NCBI GenBank assembly: GCA_013204105.1
Contig: JABMOM010000038.1
Location: forward strand, 1 to 64,000
Origin: Flavobacteriales bacterium
Lineage (GTDB): Bacteria; Bacteroidota; Bacteroidia; Flavobacteriales_G; Salibacteraceae
Direction: 5' to 3'
DNA length: 64,000 nt
Made by a program: the position numbers and the translations under genes. Under the pieces are notes generated by a model. That model did no database searches. It was not told the origin of the DNA and saw nothing but the letters and a program-made list of their open reading frames with translations. Below are positions 1 through 8,679 of this stretch, piece after piece (the first letter of the stretch is position 1; the number at the start of each line of letters is the position of its first letter).

Positions 1-204
1 CCGCTGGTGTACCGGTTGTGGTGCCAACTGCATTGCCGGGTAGCTACGTCGGGACGAGATAAGCGCTGAAAGCATCTAAGTGCGAAACTCACCTCAAGAT
101 AAGTTTTCTTTACAAGGATCGTGGTAGACTACCACGTTGATAGGCTACAGATGTAAAGGCAGTAATGTCAAAGTCGAGTAGTACTAATTGTCCGTAAGCT
201 TTCT
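1..204 (+). rRNA. 23S ribosomal RNA, 3' end (partial)
   Basis: The first ~204 bases carry the conserved 3' end of bacterial 23S rRNA, including the segments reading GGGACGAGATAAGCGCTGAA, AGCATCTAAG and the terminal GTACTAATTGTCCGTAAGCT. The last word is the Bacteroidota form of the 23S 3' end. The gene is cut by the window start. The exact 3' boundary is estimated from the loss of conserved sequence after about position 204; it could differ by a few bases. It is followed by 5S on the same strand, so this is the distal part of an rRNA operon. Confidence 0.95.
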
Positions 205-268
205 GTATAAAGCATTTCAACTCTCGTGTCTTTTTTCAATTTGTTTTTTTAAATTCAATTTAGAATTT

Positions 269-304
269 AATAACAAAATTTAAAATAATTTAAATTTTGT
301 TATT
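269..304. repeat. Perfect 16-bp inverted repeat in the 23S-5S spacer
   Basis: In the AT-rich spacer between 23S and 5S, bases 269-284 are the exact reverse complement of bases 289-304, separated by a 4-base loop (285-288). There is no T-run after the right arm, so it does not look like an intrinsic terminator. Its place between two rRNAs suggests a processing hairpin in the precursor, for example an RNase III substrate; that role is inference. Confidence 0.8.
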
Positions 305-331
305 TGATTAGATATGAATTTAATATCCCTT

Positions 332-441
<110 letters not shown>

Positions 442-450
442 TTTTTAAAA

Positions 451-482
451 AGCCTTGCATGCAAATGCAAGGCTTTTTTTTT
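451..482 (+). terminator. Intrinsic terminator of the rRNA operon
   Basis: A perfect 10-bp stem (451-460 with 465-474), loop GCAA, followed by a run of T from 474 to 482. This is a textbook rho-independent terminator 10 bases after the 5S gene. The next coding start (498) lies only 15 bases past the T-run. Confidence 0.93.
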
Positions 483-497
483 GATTGCTTTGTAGCG

Positions 498-2234
498 ATG
501 TTCAAAAGGACAATATTCACTTTCCTGACACTCCCTTTCCTTCCCTTCTTTGGGATTGGACAGTCCCTTCCGTTCAACCAATACGGCAACGAAATATGGC
601 TGGGAGATTCCATCAACGGATTGCCCGCGCCAAACAGGTTCGGATTCAATTATCGCCCTGATAATAACCTACCCCCGAAGCTTCGACTGACACTCCCGAT
701 CACCTCCAGTGACTCCAACACCTATTCCAGGATGCTGTATCGCATCACCAATGCTCAAAACCAATCCCTCGGCGCACGTGTTTACAGGCCGCTCGGCGAA
801 GGTGAATTTATCGATTTCAACTTGCAGCGGATATCTAATAACGGCTGGATGGTCCAGTCTGAATCAAGGTTTACCTATGCCGATGTGCGACTGCTACTTG
901 ATGTTATTGATGAGAAACTTACGTTGGATCTGAGCGGAGATGCAACTATCCTAGACCGAGATCAAAATGGTGGACTCAAGTCTGACGCCTATGATATCGC
1001 CACAGACGCCGGCCCATTTGGAGCTTTGGCGAACGACGTGTTCCTCACTACTGCCTTCAATCGTTCGACCGATTACAAAGGGAGAATGGCACTTAAGTAT
1101 TCCCTCAATGAGCGTCTAGCATTTTCTGGTATAGGACAGGTTAAGCAACAACGCTACCTCTACGATGATAATGATGGTGATCGTCCCTATTACGATGCCT
1201 TTCGTGACGATACAAATAATGTCGCTGTGCGGGATTCTAACAACGTCTTCATTTGGGGAACGGGAGGAAGTGCTAGCTATTTGATCTCGGAGGATTCTAT
1301 CAAGAGGCAAGCGATTGAGATCACATTGATGCATAACGCAATCCGATATAGATCGATGGAGCCAACGGCCTTCACAACGAACACATCGGTACAAGCTGCA
1401 TTTGAATCCGTTGGGCTTCGAAATACAATACGACTGCTGGGAAGGTCTGGAATTGCTGGATACAATGAAGGTGACTTCCTGGTGAAAGGAAGCTGGGACA
1501 GACTTCTGAATGGTGTGACTGAGAGTGATTCATTGGCCAGCGGACAATGGCACCTACTCTTAAAGGTTAATGCACAACGATATGCCCCCTATGGTGCATA
1601 TTCCCGTTATCAATCGAATTTCTTGAGTTGGAATTTGAACCTTTCTAAAAGCAATGCCATCGATTTTGATGGTGGAATTGAACATCAAGGAGAGCGAGGA
1701 AGGTTTGGTTTTATGCTGAACTCTGATTACCGTGAGAACTTCGTTTTCCTGAACGACGTTCTTGAAGTGGAACAAGCAAATAAGGCAATTGCAGTAGCGG
1801 GGGTCGAACTGATGGGTGATTACACCTTTAGGAGATTTGACTTGTCTGGTATTGCACGCTATCAGTTGAATGTTTTTGATTTGGTCTACGACCTGCCGAT
1901 GTTTTCAACAGCTGTAGAAGTGTCTTATTCTTTCCCCGTGTTCAACAAGGCTATTTACCTAAAAACAGGAACGGGCATTACCTATTTCACCGACTATCGA
2001 GCTAGGGCTTACGCTCCGTTTATGGACATGTATTACCTGCAGCGATCTGAACGCTTCGGAAACTATCTGCAGGTTGATCCTTTCATCCAAGCGAGCATAC
2101 AGTCCGTGGACGTAAGCTTTCGCTTTCTAAATGCTACTTATGGCTTACTTGGGATTGAGCCACTTGTTGGGCCAAGGTATCCCAGTGTACCTCGTTATTT
2201 TGAGGTGCGAATCGACTGGATATTCAAAAATTAA
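498..2234 (+). CDS. Putative beta-barrel porin (Bacteroidota 'putative porin' family)
   Basis: Predicted 578-residue outer-membrane protein. I chose the ATG at 498 because it begins a clear signal peptide (MFKRTIFTF..., hydrophobic to about residue 20, ending near GIGQS); a longer in-frame start at 408 would lie inside 5S rRNA and the terminator. The remainder is rich in alternating aromatic/polar strands and ends in a typical barrel closing strand (VRIDWIFKN). The family resembles Bacteroidota proteins named 'putative porin'; substrate is unknown. The start lies 15 bases after the rRNA terminator and there is no obvious ribosome-binding site, so its promoter must lie in or overlap the 5S/terminator region, or it depends on read-through. 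Its stop overlaps the stop of the convergent downstream gene (shared TTAA). Confidence 0.8.
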   Translation: MFKRTIFTFLTLPFLPFFGIGQSLPFNQYGNEIWLGDSINGLPAPNRFGFNYRPDNNLPPKLRLTLPITSSDSNTYSRMLYRITNAQNQSLGARVYRPLGEGEFIDFNLQRISNNGWMVQSESRFTYADVRLLLDVIDEKLTLDLSGDATILDRDQNGGLKSDAYDIATDAGPFGALANDVFLTTAFNRSTDYKGRMALKYSLNERLAFSGIGQVKQQRYLYDDNDGDRPYYDAFRDDTNNVAVRDSNNVFIWGTGGSASYLISEDSIKRQAIEITLMHNAIRYRSMEPTAFTTNTSVQAAFESVGLRNTIRLLGRSGIAGYNEGDFLVKGSWDRLLNGVTESDSLASGQWHLLLKVNAQRYAPYGAYSRYQSNFLSWNLNLSKSNAIDFDGGIEHQGERGRFGFMLNSDYRENFVFLNDVLEVEQANKAIAVAGVELMGDYTFRRFDLSGIARYQLNVFDLVYDLPMFSTAVEVSYSFPVFNKAIYLKTGTGITYFTDYRARAYAPFMDMYYLQRSERFGNYLQVDPFIQASIQSVDVSFRFLNATYGLLGIEPLVGPRYPSVPRYFEVRIDWIFKN

Positions 2235-3496
2235 GTCTTCTGCTTTTTCTTTTTGGCGGCCGGGAACAATACATTGTTCAGTATCAGTCGATAGCCAGGA
2301 GAGTTGGGGTGTAAACTCAGATCCGTGGGAGGGTCACCCACAAAATGCTGGTAATCCTCTGGGTCATGCCCACCGTAGAACGTCCATTGTCCCTTCCCGA
2401 ATTCTCCATGGATGTACTTGGCAACGCCGAAGCCTTTGTTCTCTGCCAGTATGAGGACATCAGGCTTGATGTACTGTTTCTTATACGAGGTGGTTTGCCC
2501 CATAAATCCTTTGACAATCGATTGATGGTTTTGACAGAGCATCGTCGGAACGGGATCCCATTTTGCTGAGAAATCGAATAAGGTGAAGAAGTCTTCGGTA
2601 GGCTTTACCTTGGCATGAATGTCCGTGGCGTCTATCTCGGAGAATTCGTAGATCATGGGATTCATGATCAAGTTATAATTTTCAAATGCGAAGGATTGAT
2701 CGAACTCGATCTTCTTCTGTGCCATCGGGTCTGCCGGGTCTCCGTCAAACATCCGTTCACATATGTCTACATGCTCAGCGGCCAACGCAATATCGTAGGA
2801 GTCGGTTCCAGAACACATCGAGAATAAAAATCCACCCCCTGAAGTATATTCTTTGATTCGAAGTGATACGGCTAATTTCAGCTCTGAAACTTTCGCGAAG
2901 CCGAGCCTTGTAGCAGTCTCCTCAAATTCAGCCACTTGATCTTGGTACCACTTGTGGTTGCGGTAGGATCCATAAAAGCGTCCGTATTGACCGGTGAAGT
3001 CTTCGTGGTGGAGGTGGAGCCAATCATAGAGGTGGAGGTTTCCATGGATGATCTCATCGTCATAAATGACTTCATAGGGGATCTCAGCGTAGGTCAACAC
3101 AAGTGTTACGGCATCATCCCAAGGCTGCGCGCTCTTTGGTGAGTACACGGCGATCTTAGGTGCTTTCTCAAGCTTCACCGCGTCCATGTTCACCTCAGGG
3201 TTCGAAATATCTAGCAGCAGCGATGCTGCTTTTGCATCGGGTATGTTCTCAAAGGAAATGCCTCGAATCACCAATTCCTTTTCCACCTCGGGATAGTGAT
3301 CAATTAAAAAACTTCCGCCACGGAAGTTGAGCAGCCACTGTACTTCAACGTCGCGTTCAAGCGTCCAGTAGGCCAGTCCATAGGCCTTCAAATGATTTGC
3401 CTGAGACTCGTCCATCGGGATGAGGATCTTCTTGGCGAAGACCTGACCGATGATTAGAAAGCAAAGCAGTAGAAGACTAGAATGGCGGCTCATCAT
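2231..3496 (-). CDS. Exported protein of the family often labelled 'asparagine synthetase B' in Bacteroidota
   Basis: 421 residues from the ATG at 3496 (an ATGATG pair; 3493 is an alternative). An N-terminal hydrophobic stretch SSLLLLCFLIIGQVFA looks like a cleavable signal peptide. The sequence matches, from memory, a conserved Bacteroidota family that databases call asparagine synthetase B, but there is no MCGI glutaminase start and no SGGxDS ATP loop, so that name is unsupported. Instead there is a glutamine-amidotransferase-like nucleophile-elbow pattern, FSMCSGTD (Cys about residue 228), and a later FYGGHDPE that could supply a histidine. Function is unknown; a hydrolase or amidotransferase-like fold outside the cytoplasm is an inference. 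It overlaps the 3' end of dnaB by 20 bases and is probably co-transcribed with it. Confidence 0.72.
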   Translation of the reverse strand: MMSRHSSLLLLCFLIIGQVFAKKILIPMDESQANHLKAYGLAYWTLERDVEVQWLLNFRGGSFLIDHYPEVEKELVIRGISFENIPDAKAASLLLDISNPEVNMDAVKLEKAPKIAVYSPKSAQPWDDAVTLVLTYAEIPYEVIYDDEIIHGNLHLYDWLHLHHEDFTGQYGRFYGSYRNHKWYQDQVAEFEETATRLGFAKVSELKLAVSLRIKEYTSGGGFLFSMCSGTDSYDIALAAEHVDICERMFDGDPADPMAQKKIEFDQSFAFENYNLIMNPMIYEFSEIDATDIHAKVKPTEDFFTLFDFSAKWDPVPTMLCQNHQSIVKGFMGQTTSYKKQYIKPDVLILAENKGFGVAKYIHGEFGKGQWTFYGGHDPEDYQHFVGDPPTDLSLHPNSPGYRLILNNVLFPAAKKKKQKT

Positions 3497-5003
3497 CGCC
3501 CTCTTCAGCCTTATCCCAATTCTCTGATTTGAGTATTTGTCTTCCATATTGATCATCGACCTGTACGTCGCTTTCTGGTGTAATGCCAAATGCCTGTTGT
3601 TCCCAATTTATAAACTTCGCCAAGTGGTTCTCGAACCTCACCTTGACTTCATCGGTAGCACCATTCCGGTGCTTCGCGATGATCAATTCTCCTAAACCTT
3701 GCGTGCTATTGCCCTCCTCATCTTGGAGGATGCCGTAGTATTCAGGTCGATAAATGAACATAACCATATCCGCATCTTGTTCAATCGCCCCTGATTCACG
3801 TAGGTCACTCAATTGCGGACGCTTATCGCCTCCTCGCGTTTCCACCGCACGACTCAACTGACTTAACGCAAGAACAGGGACACTTAGTTCCTTGGCGATT
3901 CCTTTAATCGCTCGGGAAATAGTACTGATCTCTTGTTCACGGTTACCCTTTGCGTCGGTAGATCCGCTCATCAACTGCAGGTAATCAATGATGACCAATT
4001 GGATGTCTTTTTCGGCCTTGAGTCGACGGCACTGAGCCCGCAATTCAAAGACGGATAAACCTGGTGTATCGTTGATGTAGATCGGAGCATTTGTCAATTT
4101 GCCGATGCGGGAGTTCAATTGCTCCCATTCATAAGGCTCTAAGGTGCCTTTCTTTAACTTCTCAGCAGGGATTTGTGTTTCTGATGAAATGAGTCTATTG
4201 ACCAATTGAAGGGAGGACATTTCAAGTGAAAAGATGGCAACGCCTCTCTTGAAGTCAACCGCCGCATTGCGTGCAAGCGAGAGTACGAAGGCTGTTTTTC
4301 CCATACCAGGTCTTGCTGCAATGACCACCATGTCTGATGGCTGAAACCCTCCTGTCAATCGATCCAAGTCTCGAAACCCGGAAGGCACGCCGCTGGTGCC
4401 GTCCTGCTTGCTGATCTCCTCCAGCTTCTTTACAGCCTTGTGCAGGAGCTTACCCATGTCCTCGTACGACTTGCGAATGTTGCCTTCTGCCACTTCAAAG
4501 AGCCTGCCTTCGGCTGAATCGAGAAGGTCGAACACGTCTATCGTTTCATCGTAGGCATCCTTGATAGTATCGCTGGAAATTTTGATCAATTCCCGTTGAA
4601 TGTGTTTTTGGGAAATGATCCGTGCATGCGATTCAACGTGTGCACTGGATGCCACCCGGTTCGTGAGCTGAGCAATGTAAAATGCACCACCCACCACATC
4701 TAAGTTTCCTTGCTTCTTCAACTCTTGGGTAACCGTCAAGATGTCAATGGGCTCAGAGCGCTCAAATAACTCCAAGATGGCCTTAAAGATCATTTGGTGA
4801 TCTTCCTTGTAGAAGCTCTCCTTTTTAAGGATGTCGATTACATCAGTCAAGGCCTCTTTGTCCAAGAGCAAAGCTCCCAGCACTGCCTCTTCGAGATCGA
4901 CAGCTTGAGGTTGTAATTTGCCATATTCAGGACTGTCCAATTGGTTCCTAACTACACTCAATCCACTCTTTTTACCGCTTGTTGCTGATTTTGGCTCTTC
5001 CAT
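3477..5003 (-). CDS. dnaB: Replicative DNA helicase DnaB
   Basis: 508-residue hexameric 5'-3' helicase of the replication fork. The N-terminal DnaB domain (roughly residues 30-130, PQAVDLEEAVLGALL) is followed by a linker and the RecA-like helicase domain from about 200. Walker A is ARPGMGKT at 230-237; other hallmarks are AIFSLEMSS, the Walker-B-like VIIDYLQLM, LSQLSR and ADMVMFIYRPEYY. Length is normal for a DnaB without intein. The ATG at 5003 lies 3 bases downstream of an exact TACCTTTG -7 word (5007-5014), so the mRNA may be leaderless or nearly so. The downstream gene overlaps its last 20 bases. Confidence 0.97.
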   Translation of the reverse strand: MEEPKSATSGKKSGLSVVRNQLDSPEYGKLQPQAVDLEEAVLGALLLDKEALTDVIDILKKESFYKEDHQMIFKAILELFERSEPIDILTVTQELKKQGNLDVVGGAFYIAQLTNRVASSAHVESHARIISQKHIQRELIKISSDTIKDAYDETIDVFDLLDSAEGRLFEVAEGNIRKSYEDMGKLLHKAVKKLEEISKQDGTSGVPSGFRDLDRLTGGFQPSDMVVIAARPGMGKTAFVLSLARNAAVDFKRGVAIFSLEMSSLQLVNRLISSETQIPAEKLKKGTLEPYEWEQLNSRIGKLTNAPIYINDTPGLSVFELRAQCRRLKAEKDIQLVIIDYLQLMSGSTDAKGNREQEISTISRAIKGIAKELSVPVLALSQLSRAVETRGGDKRPQLSDLRESGAIEQDADMVMFIYRPEYYGILQDEEGNSTQGLGELIIAKHRNGATDEVKVRFENHLAKFINWEQQAFGITPESDVQVDDQYGRQILKSENWDKAEEGDDEPPF

Positions 5004-5006
5004 GAC

Positions 5007-5014
5007 TCAAAGGT
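5007..5014 (-). promoter_or_regulatory. Candidate Bacteroidota -7 element for dnaB
   Basis: The minus strand reads TACCTTTG, an exact match to TAnnTTTG, three bases before the dnaB start codon. No TTG-type -33 word stands at the usual 19-21-base spacing. If used, transcription would begin at or next to the ATG. Confidence 0.45.
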
Positions 5015-5151
5015 AGGAATAGGAAGAGGCGTTCTCGTGATCTGAGGGGTTAAACTTTTACAGCCAGATGGGAACGCAGGGGCATGACGCCTTCGCCTGT
5101 TATGACTGGGATGGATCGGTGAATAAAACTTCTGAACGTTCTATCAACACA

Positions 5152-5598
5152 TCATTTCAACGGTTCTTGATAAACCATTCTTAAATGAGGAATTCCGTCT
5201 TCCAAGTACATGCTTCCTTGCGCCTCAAACCCCAAGGATCGATAGAAGTCGCAGAGGTAAATCTGCGCTGACATTTCGATGGATCGACCAGCATCAGCGT
5301 GAACACAGTGCGCGATGGCTTCCTCGATGATTTGTTTTCCTATACCAGCTCCTCTCTGCGAGCCTTTTACCACGACGCGGCCTATGTGCCAAGCGGTGCT
5401 TTGAATGATCCGCAGGTATGCGATCAGTGCGTCTCCCTCTTTTCTGAGAAGGTGCGTGGCTTCTGGGTCTTTTGTATCTGGGTCGAGGTAGACGCATTGT
5501 TGTTCTACCACAAACACATCTGAGCGCAAGGCCATGATTTGATGCCAGTCTTCCGATTGGATCTGATCAAGAGAGCATATGATTGAATTTATGGACAT
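5152..5598 (-). CDS. ElaA-like GNAT-family N-acetyltransferase
   Basis: 148 residues from the ATG at 5598 (MSINSIICS...); an upstream in-frame start at 5679 would run into the divergent gene. Sequence landmarks match the ElaA branch of GNAT: LRSDVFVVEQQCVYLDPD near the N-terminus, the acetyl-CoA-binding RVVVKGSQRGAGIGKQ (about residues 80-95), FYRSLGF, and the closing EDGIPHLRM. It should transfer an acetyl group from acetyl-CoA to an amine; the substrate is unknown. It stands 35 bases from the divergent SRPBCC gene and 148 bases upstream of dnaB on the same strand. Confidence 0.87.
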   Translation of the reverse strand: MSINSIICSLDQIQSEDWHQIMALRSDVFVVEQQCVYLDPDTKDPEATHLLRKEGDALIAYLRIIQSTAWHIGRVVVKGSQRGAGIGKQIIEEAIAHCVHADAGRSIEMSAQIYLCDFYRSLGFEAQGSMYLEDGIPHLRMVYQEPLK

Positions 5599-5633
5599 AC
5601 AGAACCTAGTGGGAAGTTGCTTGTTTCTATGGC

Positions 5634-6119
5634 ATGAAGGTATATCGTTTGTCCACAACCCAAAAGCTTCCGATACCATTGGAGCAAGCTTGGGAGTATT
5701 TTTCGACGCCCAGTAACCTGCAAGAGATTACGCCGAAAGACTTGAAATTCAAGATATTGACTGAGCTTAGCCGTGAGAAGATGTACGCCGGTCAAATCAT
5801 CAATTATTTTGTCACACCGCTCTTTGGCATACCAATGCGATGGACCACCGAAATCACCCATGTAGAAGAGGGAAGGTACTTTGTGGATGAGCAGCGCTTT
5901 GGGCCTTACAGTTTTTGGCATCACAAGCATTTCTTTACCCCCATTGAGGGAGGCGTTTTGGCGACAGATATTGTGGATTACGCCTTGCCACTTGGGGTTT
6001 TTGGGAGATTGGCACATGCCCTATTCGTCAAGGCTCAATTGAAGCATATCTTCACTTTCAGAGAAAAGAAGCTGGAAGAGATGTTCGGTAGCTTTATGGG
6101 TGGATCAACGGATCGATAA
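5634..6119 (+). CDS. SRPBCC-fold ligand-binding protein
   Basis: 161 residues with the START/Bet v1-like SRPBCC pattern: an N-terminal strand (YRLSTTQKLPIPLEQAW), the EYFSTPSNLQEITP helix-turn, a MRWTTEI strand, FVDEQRFGPYSFWHHKHFF, and a C-terminal helix. Family members bind hydrophobic ligands; some close relatives are loosely annotated as cell-division inhibitors or cyclases, with little evidence. No ligand can be assigned. Its 3' end overlaps the convergent helicase gene by 15 bases. Confidence 0.82.
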   Translation: MKVYRLSTTQKLPIPLEQAWEYFSTPSNLQEITPKDLKFKILTELSREKMYAGQIINYFVTPLFGIPMRWTTEITHVEEGRYFVDEQRFGPYSFWHHKHFFTPIEGGVLATDIVDYALPLGVFGRLAHALFVKAQLKHIFTFREKKLEEMFGSFMGGSTDR

Positions 6120-8633
6120 TACCCGATGCTGCTCGTCCCATTCTGGCCAAGCGAATAGATCCTGTAGAAGGTTTTCCTTCTTCGGTCCGATGGAGAATAT
6201 TTCTAGTTGTCGCTCTGCCCGTGTGAAGGCGACGTAGAGTACGTTCAGTAAATCCAAGTTAGAACGCTCATCCTCTTCTTCAGGAAGCCGAGCATAATGT
6301 GATTCCCTGAGCTGACTCAATTTTAATTGCACATTTCCTAAGGCGTAATGTTCTTCTATCTCCACCCACCCATACTCCTTGGTATTCTTTCTTTTGGTAA
6401 CCTCGGGCATGAACACCACCACCACTGGAAACTCTAAACCTTTCGACTTGTGGATGGTCATCACGCTGATGGCATTCGTGTTATCCGCCAGTTGAATGCT
6501 TTCGTCTTCTGCTTTTTTAGCCCAGTATTCTAGAAAGCCCTCTTTTAAGTAACCGCCGGAAGTTTCATACCTCAGGCAGATGTCTAGGAATTTAGAGACG
6601 AAGGCATTTTCCAATGGTACGTGCAGTATTTTACAGATCGCCATGGCCCTCTGAAAGGTGTCGCCATGTTGGACCTCAGGAGTGGAAAAGCTAAATCCCA
6701 TTGCCTTCGCGGTCTTCGTAAAGCTCCATTTTTCTTGTTTGACTTGCTTTGTTTTTGCGTGTGCATTTGTAATGTTTACGTGCTGGGTCAATCTTGAAAA
6801 CCAAAGCTGAGTTATAAATGGGTCTTTATTCCATTGCAAACCTTGCAGGGTAGACGCAAGAAGCTGCACCAGCGGATTGTTTTTCAAGAGCAAGCTTTCT
6901 TGACTCACCACGCTAAAGCCCGCTTCGAGCAGCATGGATGCGAAGGCTGCGGCATCAGCATTGGTTCTGAACAAACCACAAATGTCCCCTGGAGCAACAC
7001 CATCCTTGTCGACCATTTTCCTTACCCGATCCAGCATCTTGAGCATCAGCGCGTTCTTGTTCATCTTGGGATCTTCATCTATCCACCAATTGACTTCGCC
7101 CGCCTTTTCTTGCACGGGATGTTGCTCGAGCGTACTGTATGTTCCTCGGTGCGCCTCGGAGAGCATGGAACGATGGGCTTGATCAAAGAATCGGTTGTTG
7201 AAGTTGACGATTTGCTGGGACGATCGGAAATTTTGATCGAGGACAATTTCCTTGAACGTGGATTCTAGGAGACCCGATGAAGGGTGGTCCACTTTGGGGA
7301 GCTTCACAAATTGCTCGGGATCACTGTTGCGCCAGCGGTAGATGGATTGTTTTGCATCACCGACGATCAAGGAAGTGTTTCCTTCTGATAAACTGTTTTC
7401 TACCAGAGGAAGGAGGTTTTTCCACTGTAAGACGGAAGTGTCCTGAAACTCATCGATCAAGATGTGGCTGAATTGCGTTCCAAGACGCTCAAATAAAAAG
7501 AAGGTCTGCTCATCTTGGAGTTGGTCCGAAATTAGAGTGTTGAATTCGCTAAGTAGACGAATGTTGTCCTCTTCGCGAATCCATTCGAAAATGTCCTCTA
7601 ATGCGCTGTAAAATCCTAGCGCATAGACTTCTTGCCTCAATGCATTGATCAATTGTAAGTGCTGATGCACAGGCATCGAGGACAAGGTTTCTTCAAAGCA
7701 TTTTTTTAGATCCTCTTTGACGTCCTCGATCGAAGGGTTCTTGGACCCGCTCATCCATTTATCTTCTTGGATGGTTGCAAGCACATAACTGTTCGGTTGG
7801 ACCTTACTGAGATCCCCCTCGGCAATTCGTCTGAAATAGGTATGAATACCTTGGGCGCCTCGGTATACGTCCTTTGCCTCAATGGATCGGTCTGCGAAAA
7901 TCTCCATGGCGCGTTTGGCGGGCGCGATGAATTCTCCCGTCAATGCTTCGGCGTCCTGGTCGAGCTGCTCTTTTAATGCGAATACAGCTTGGGGTTTCCA
8001 CGTTTTAAATTTTGAACGGGCGAAGTAAAATTCATCCGAAAGCAGAGAGCGGCACGCATTTTCAATCACGTCATCCGCGTTATTAGATTGATCGTCTGCC
8101 AATCGAGAGCGCAGCATTTGCAGCAATAAAAAAGTCAAATCATCGTCAGTGCCAACTTTTTCAAAGAGAAGGTCAGCCGCTCGGTCGATGAACATGGATC
8201 GGTCTACCTGGATTTCAAAATCGGGGGCCAGGCTCAGATCGCTCGCGAATGAGCGGACTAGTCGAGCAAAGAATTTATCGATCGTCACGATATTGAACTC
8301 GCCGTATTGATGAAGAATCTGATGGAGGCGTTGACCACTGCGTTCCTTGATTTCTTCGTGACTGAGTCGGGTATCTTCTTTTAGCGCATCCAACATGAAT
8401 TCGGCGTCGCTTCTTTTTCTGGTTTCATTTCCAGCGAGGATGGATAGGTAGGTGATGATCCGATCCTTCATCTCTGCCGCCGCTTTCACCGTGAAGGTGA
8501 TGGCTAGAATACGCTTGAAATAGTGAGGGTCTTTAGCGGTTAGAATGAGGGATAGATAAACCTTTGCAAGGTTGAAAGTCTTTCCTGAGCCAGCCGAACT
8601 TTTATAGACGAGAAAGGGTTGAGGAAAATCCAT
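6105..8633 (-). CDS. AddA/RecB-like UvrD-family helicase lacking the nuclease domain
   Basis: 842-residue superfamily 1A helicase. Motifs in order: Walker A SSAGSGKTF (residues 11-19), AITFTVKAAAEMKDR, HILIDEFQDTSV, IVGDAKQSIYRWR, LDQNFRSSQQIVNF, MTIHKSKGLEFPVVVV and LYVAFTRAERQLEIF. These match AddA-type helicases of the AddAB recombination nuclease. The protein stops about 30 residues after motif VI, whereas AddA relatives usually continue some 200 residues into a PD-(D/E)XK nuclease domain. No addB-like gene is next to it. It may act as a helicase only, or pair with a nuclease encoded elsewhere. The stop lies inside the end of the convergent SRPBCC gene (15-base overlap). Confidence 0.88.
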   Translation of the reverse strand: MDFPQPFLVYKSSAGSGKTFNLAKVYLSLILTAKDPHYFKRILAITFTVKAAAEMKDRIITYLSILAGNETRKRSDAEFMLDALKEDTRLSHEEIKERSGQRLHQILHQYGEFNIVTIDKFFARLVRSFASDLSLAPDFEIQVDRSMFIDRAADLLFEKVGTDDDLTFLLLQMLRSRLADDQSNNADDVIENACRSLLSDEFYFARSKFKTWKPQAVFALKEQLDQDAEALTGEFIAPAKRAMEIFADRSIEAKDVYRGAQGIHTYFRRIAEGDLSKVQPNSYVLATIQEDKWMSGSKNPSIEDVKEDLKKCFEETLSSMPVHQHLQLINALRQEVYALGFYSALEDIFEWIREEDNIRLLSEFNTLISDQLQDEQTFFLFERLGTQFSHILIDEFQDTSVLQWKNLLPLVENSLSEGNTSLIVGDAKQSIYRWRNSDPEQFVKLPKVDHPSSGLLESTFKEIVLDQNFRSSQQIVNFNNRFFDQAHRSMLSEAHRGTYSTLEQHPVQEKAGEVNWWIDEDPKMNKNALMLKMLDRVRKMVDKDGVAPGDICGLFRTNADAAAFASMLLEAGFSVVSQESLLLKNNPLVQLLASTLQGLQWNKDPFITQLWFSRLTQHVNITNAHAKTKQVKQEKWSFTKTAKAMGFSFSTPEVQHGDTFQRAMAICKILHVPLENAFVSKFLDICLRYETSGGYLKEGFLEYWAKKAEDESIQLADNTNAISVMTIHKSKGLEFPVVVVFMPEVTKRKNTKEYGWVEIEEHYALGNVQLKLSQLRESHYARLPEEEDERSNLDLLNVLYVAFTRAERQLEIFSIGPKKENLLQDLFAWPEWDEQHRVLSIR

Positions 8634-8679
8634 GGGCTAAAATTCAACTTAATTCTACGATTTTCGTCTTATATTCTAT

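Noticed and set aside
6105-8633. Anti-phage defence island around the AddA-like helicase
   Set aside because: Neighbours are dnaB, an acetyltransferase, an SRPBCC protein and a secreted protease; no nuclease, restriction, toxin or CRISPR-linked gene is present.
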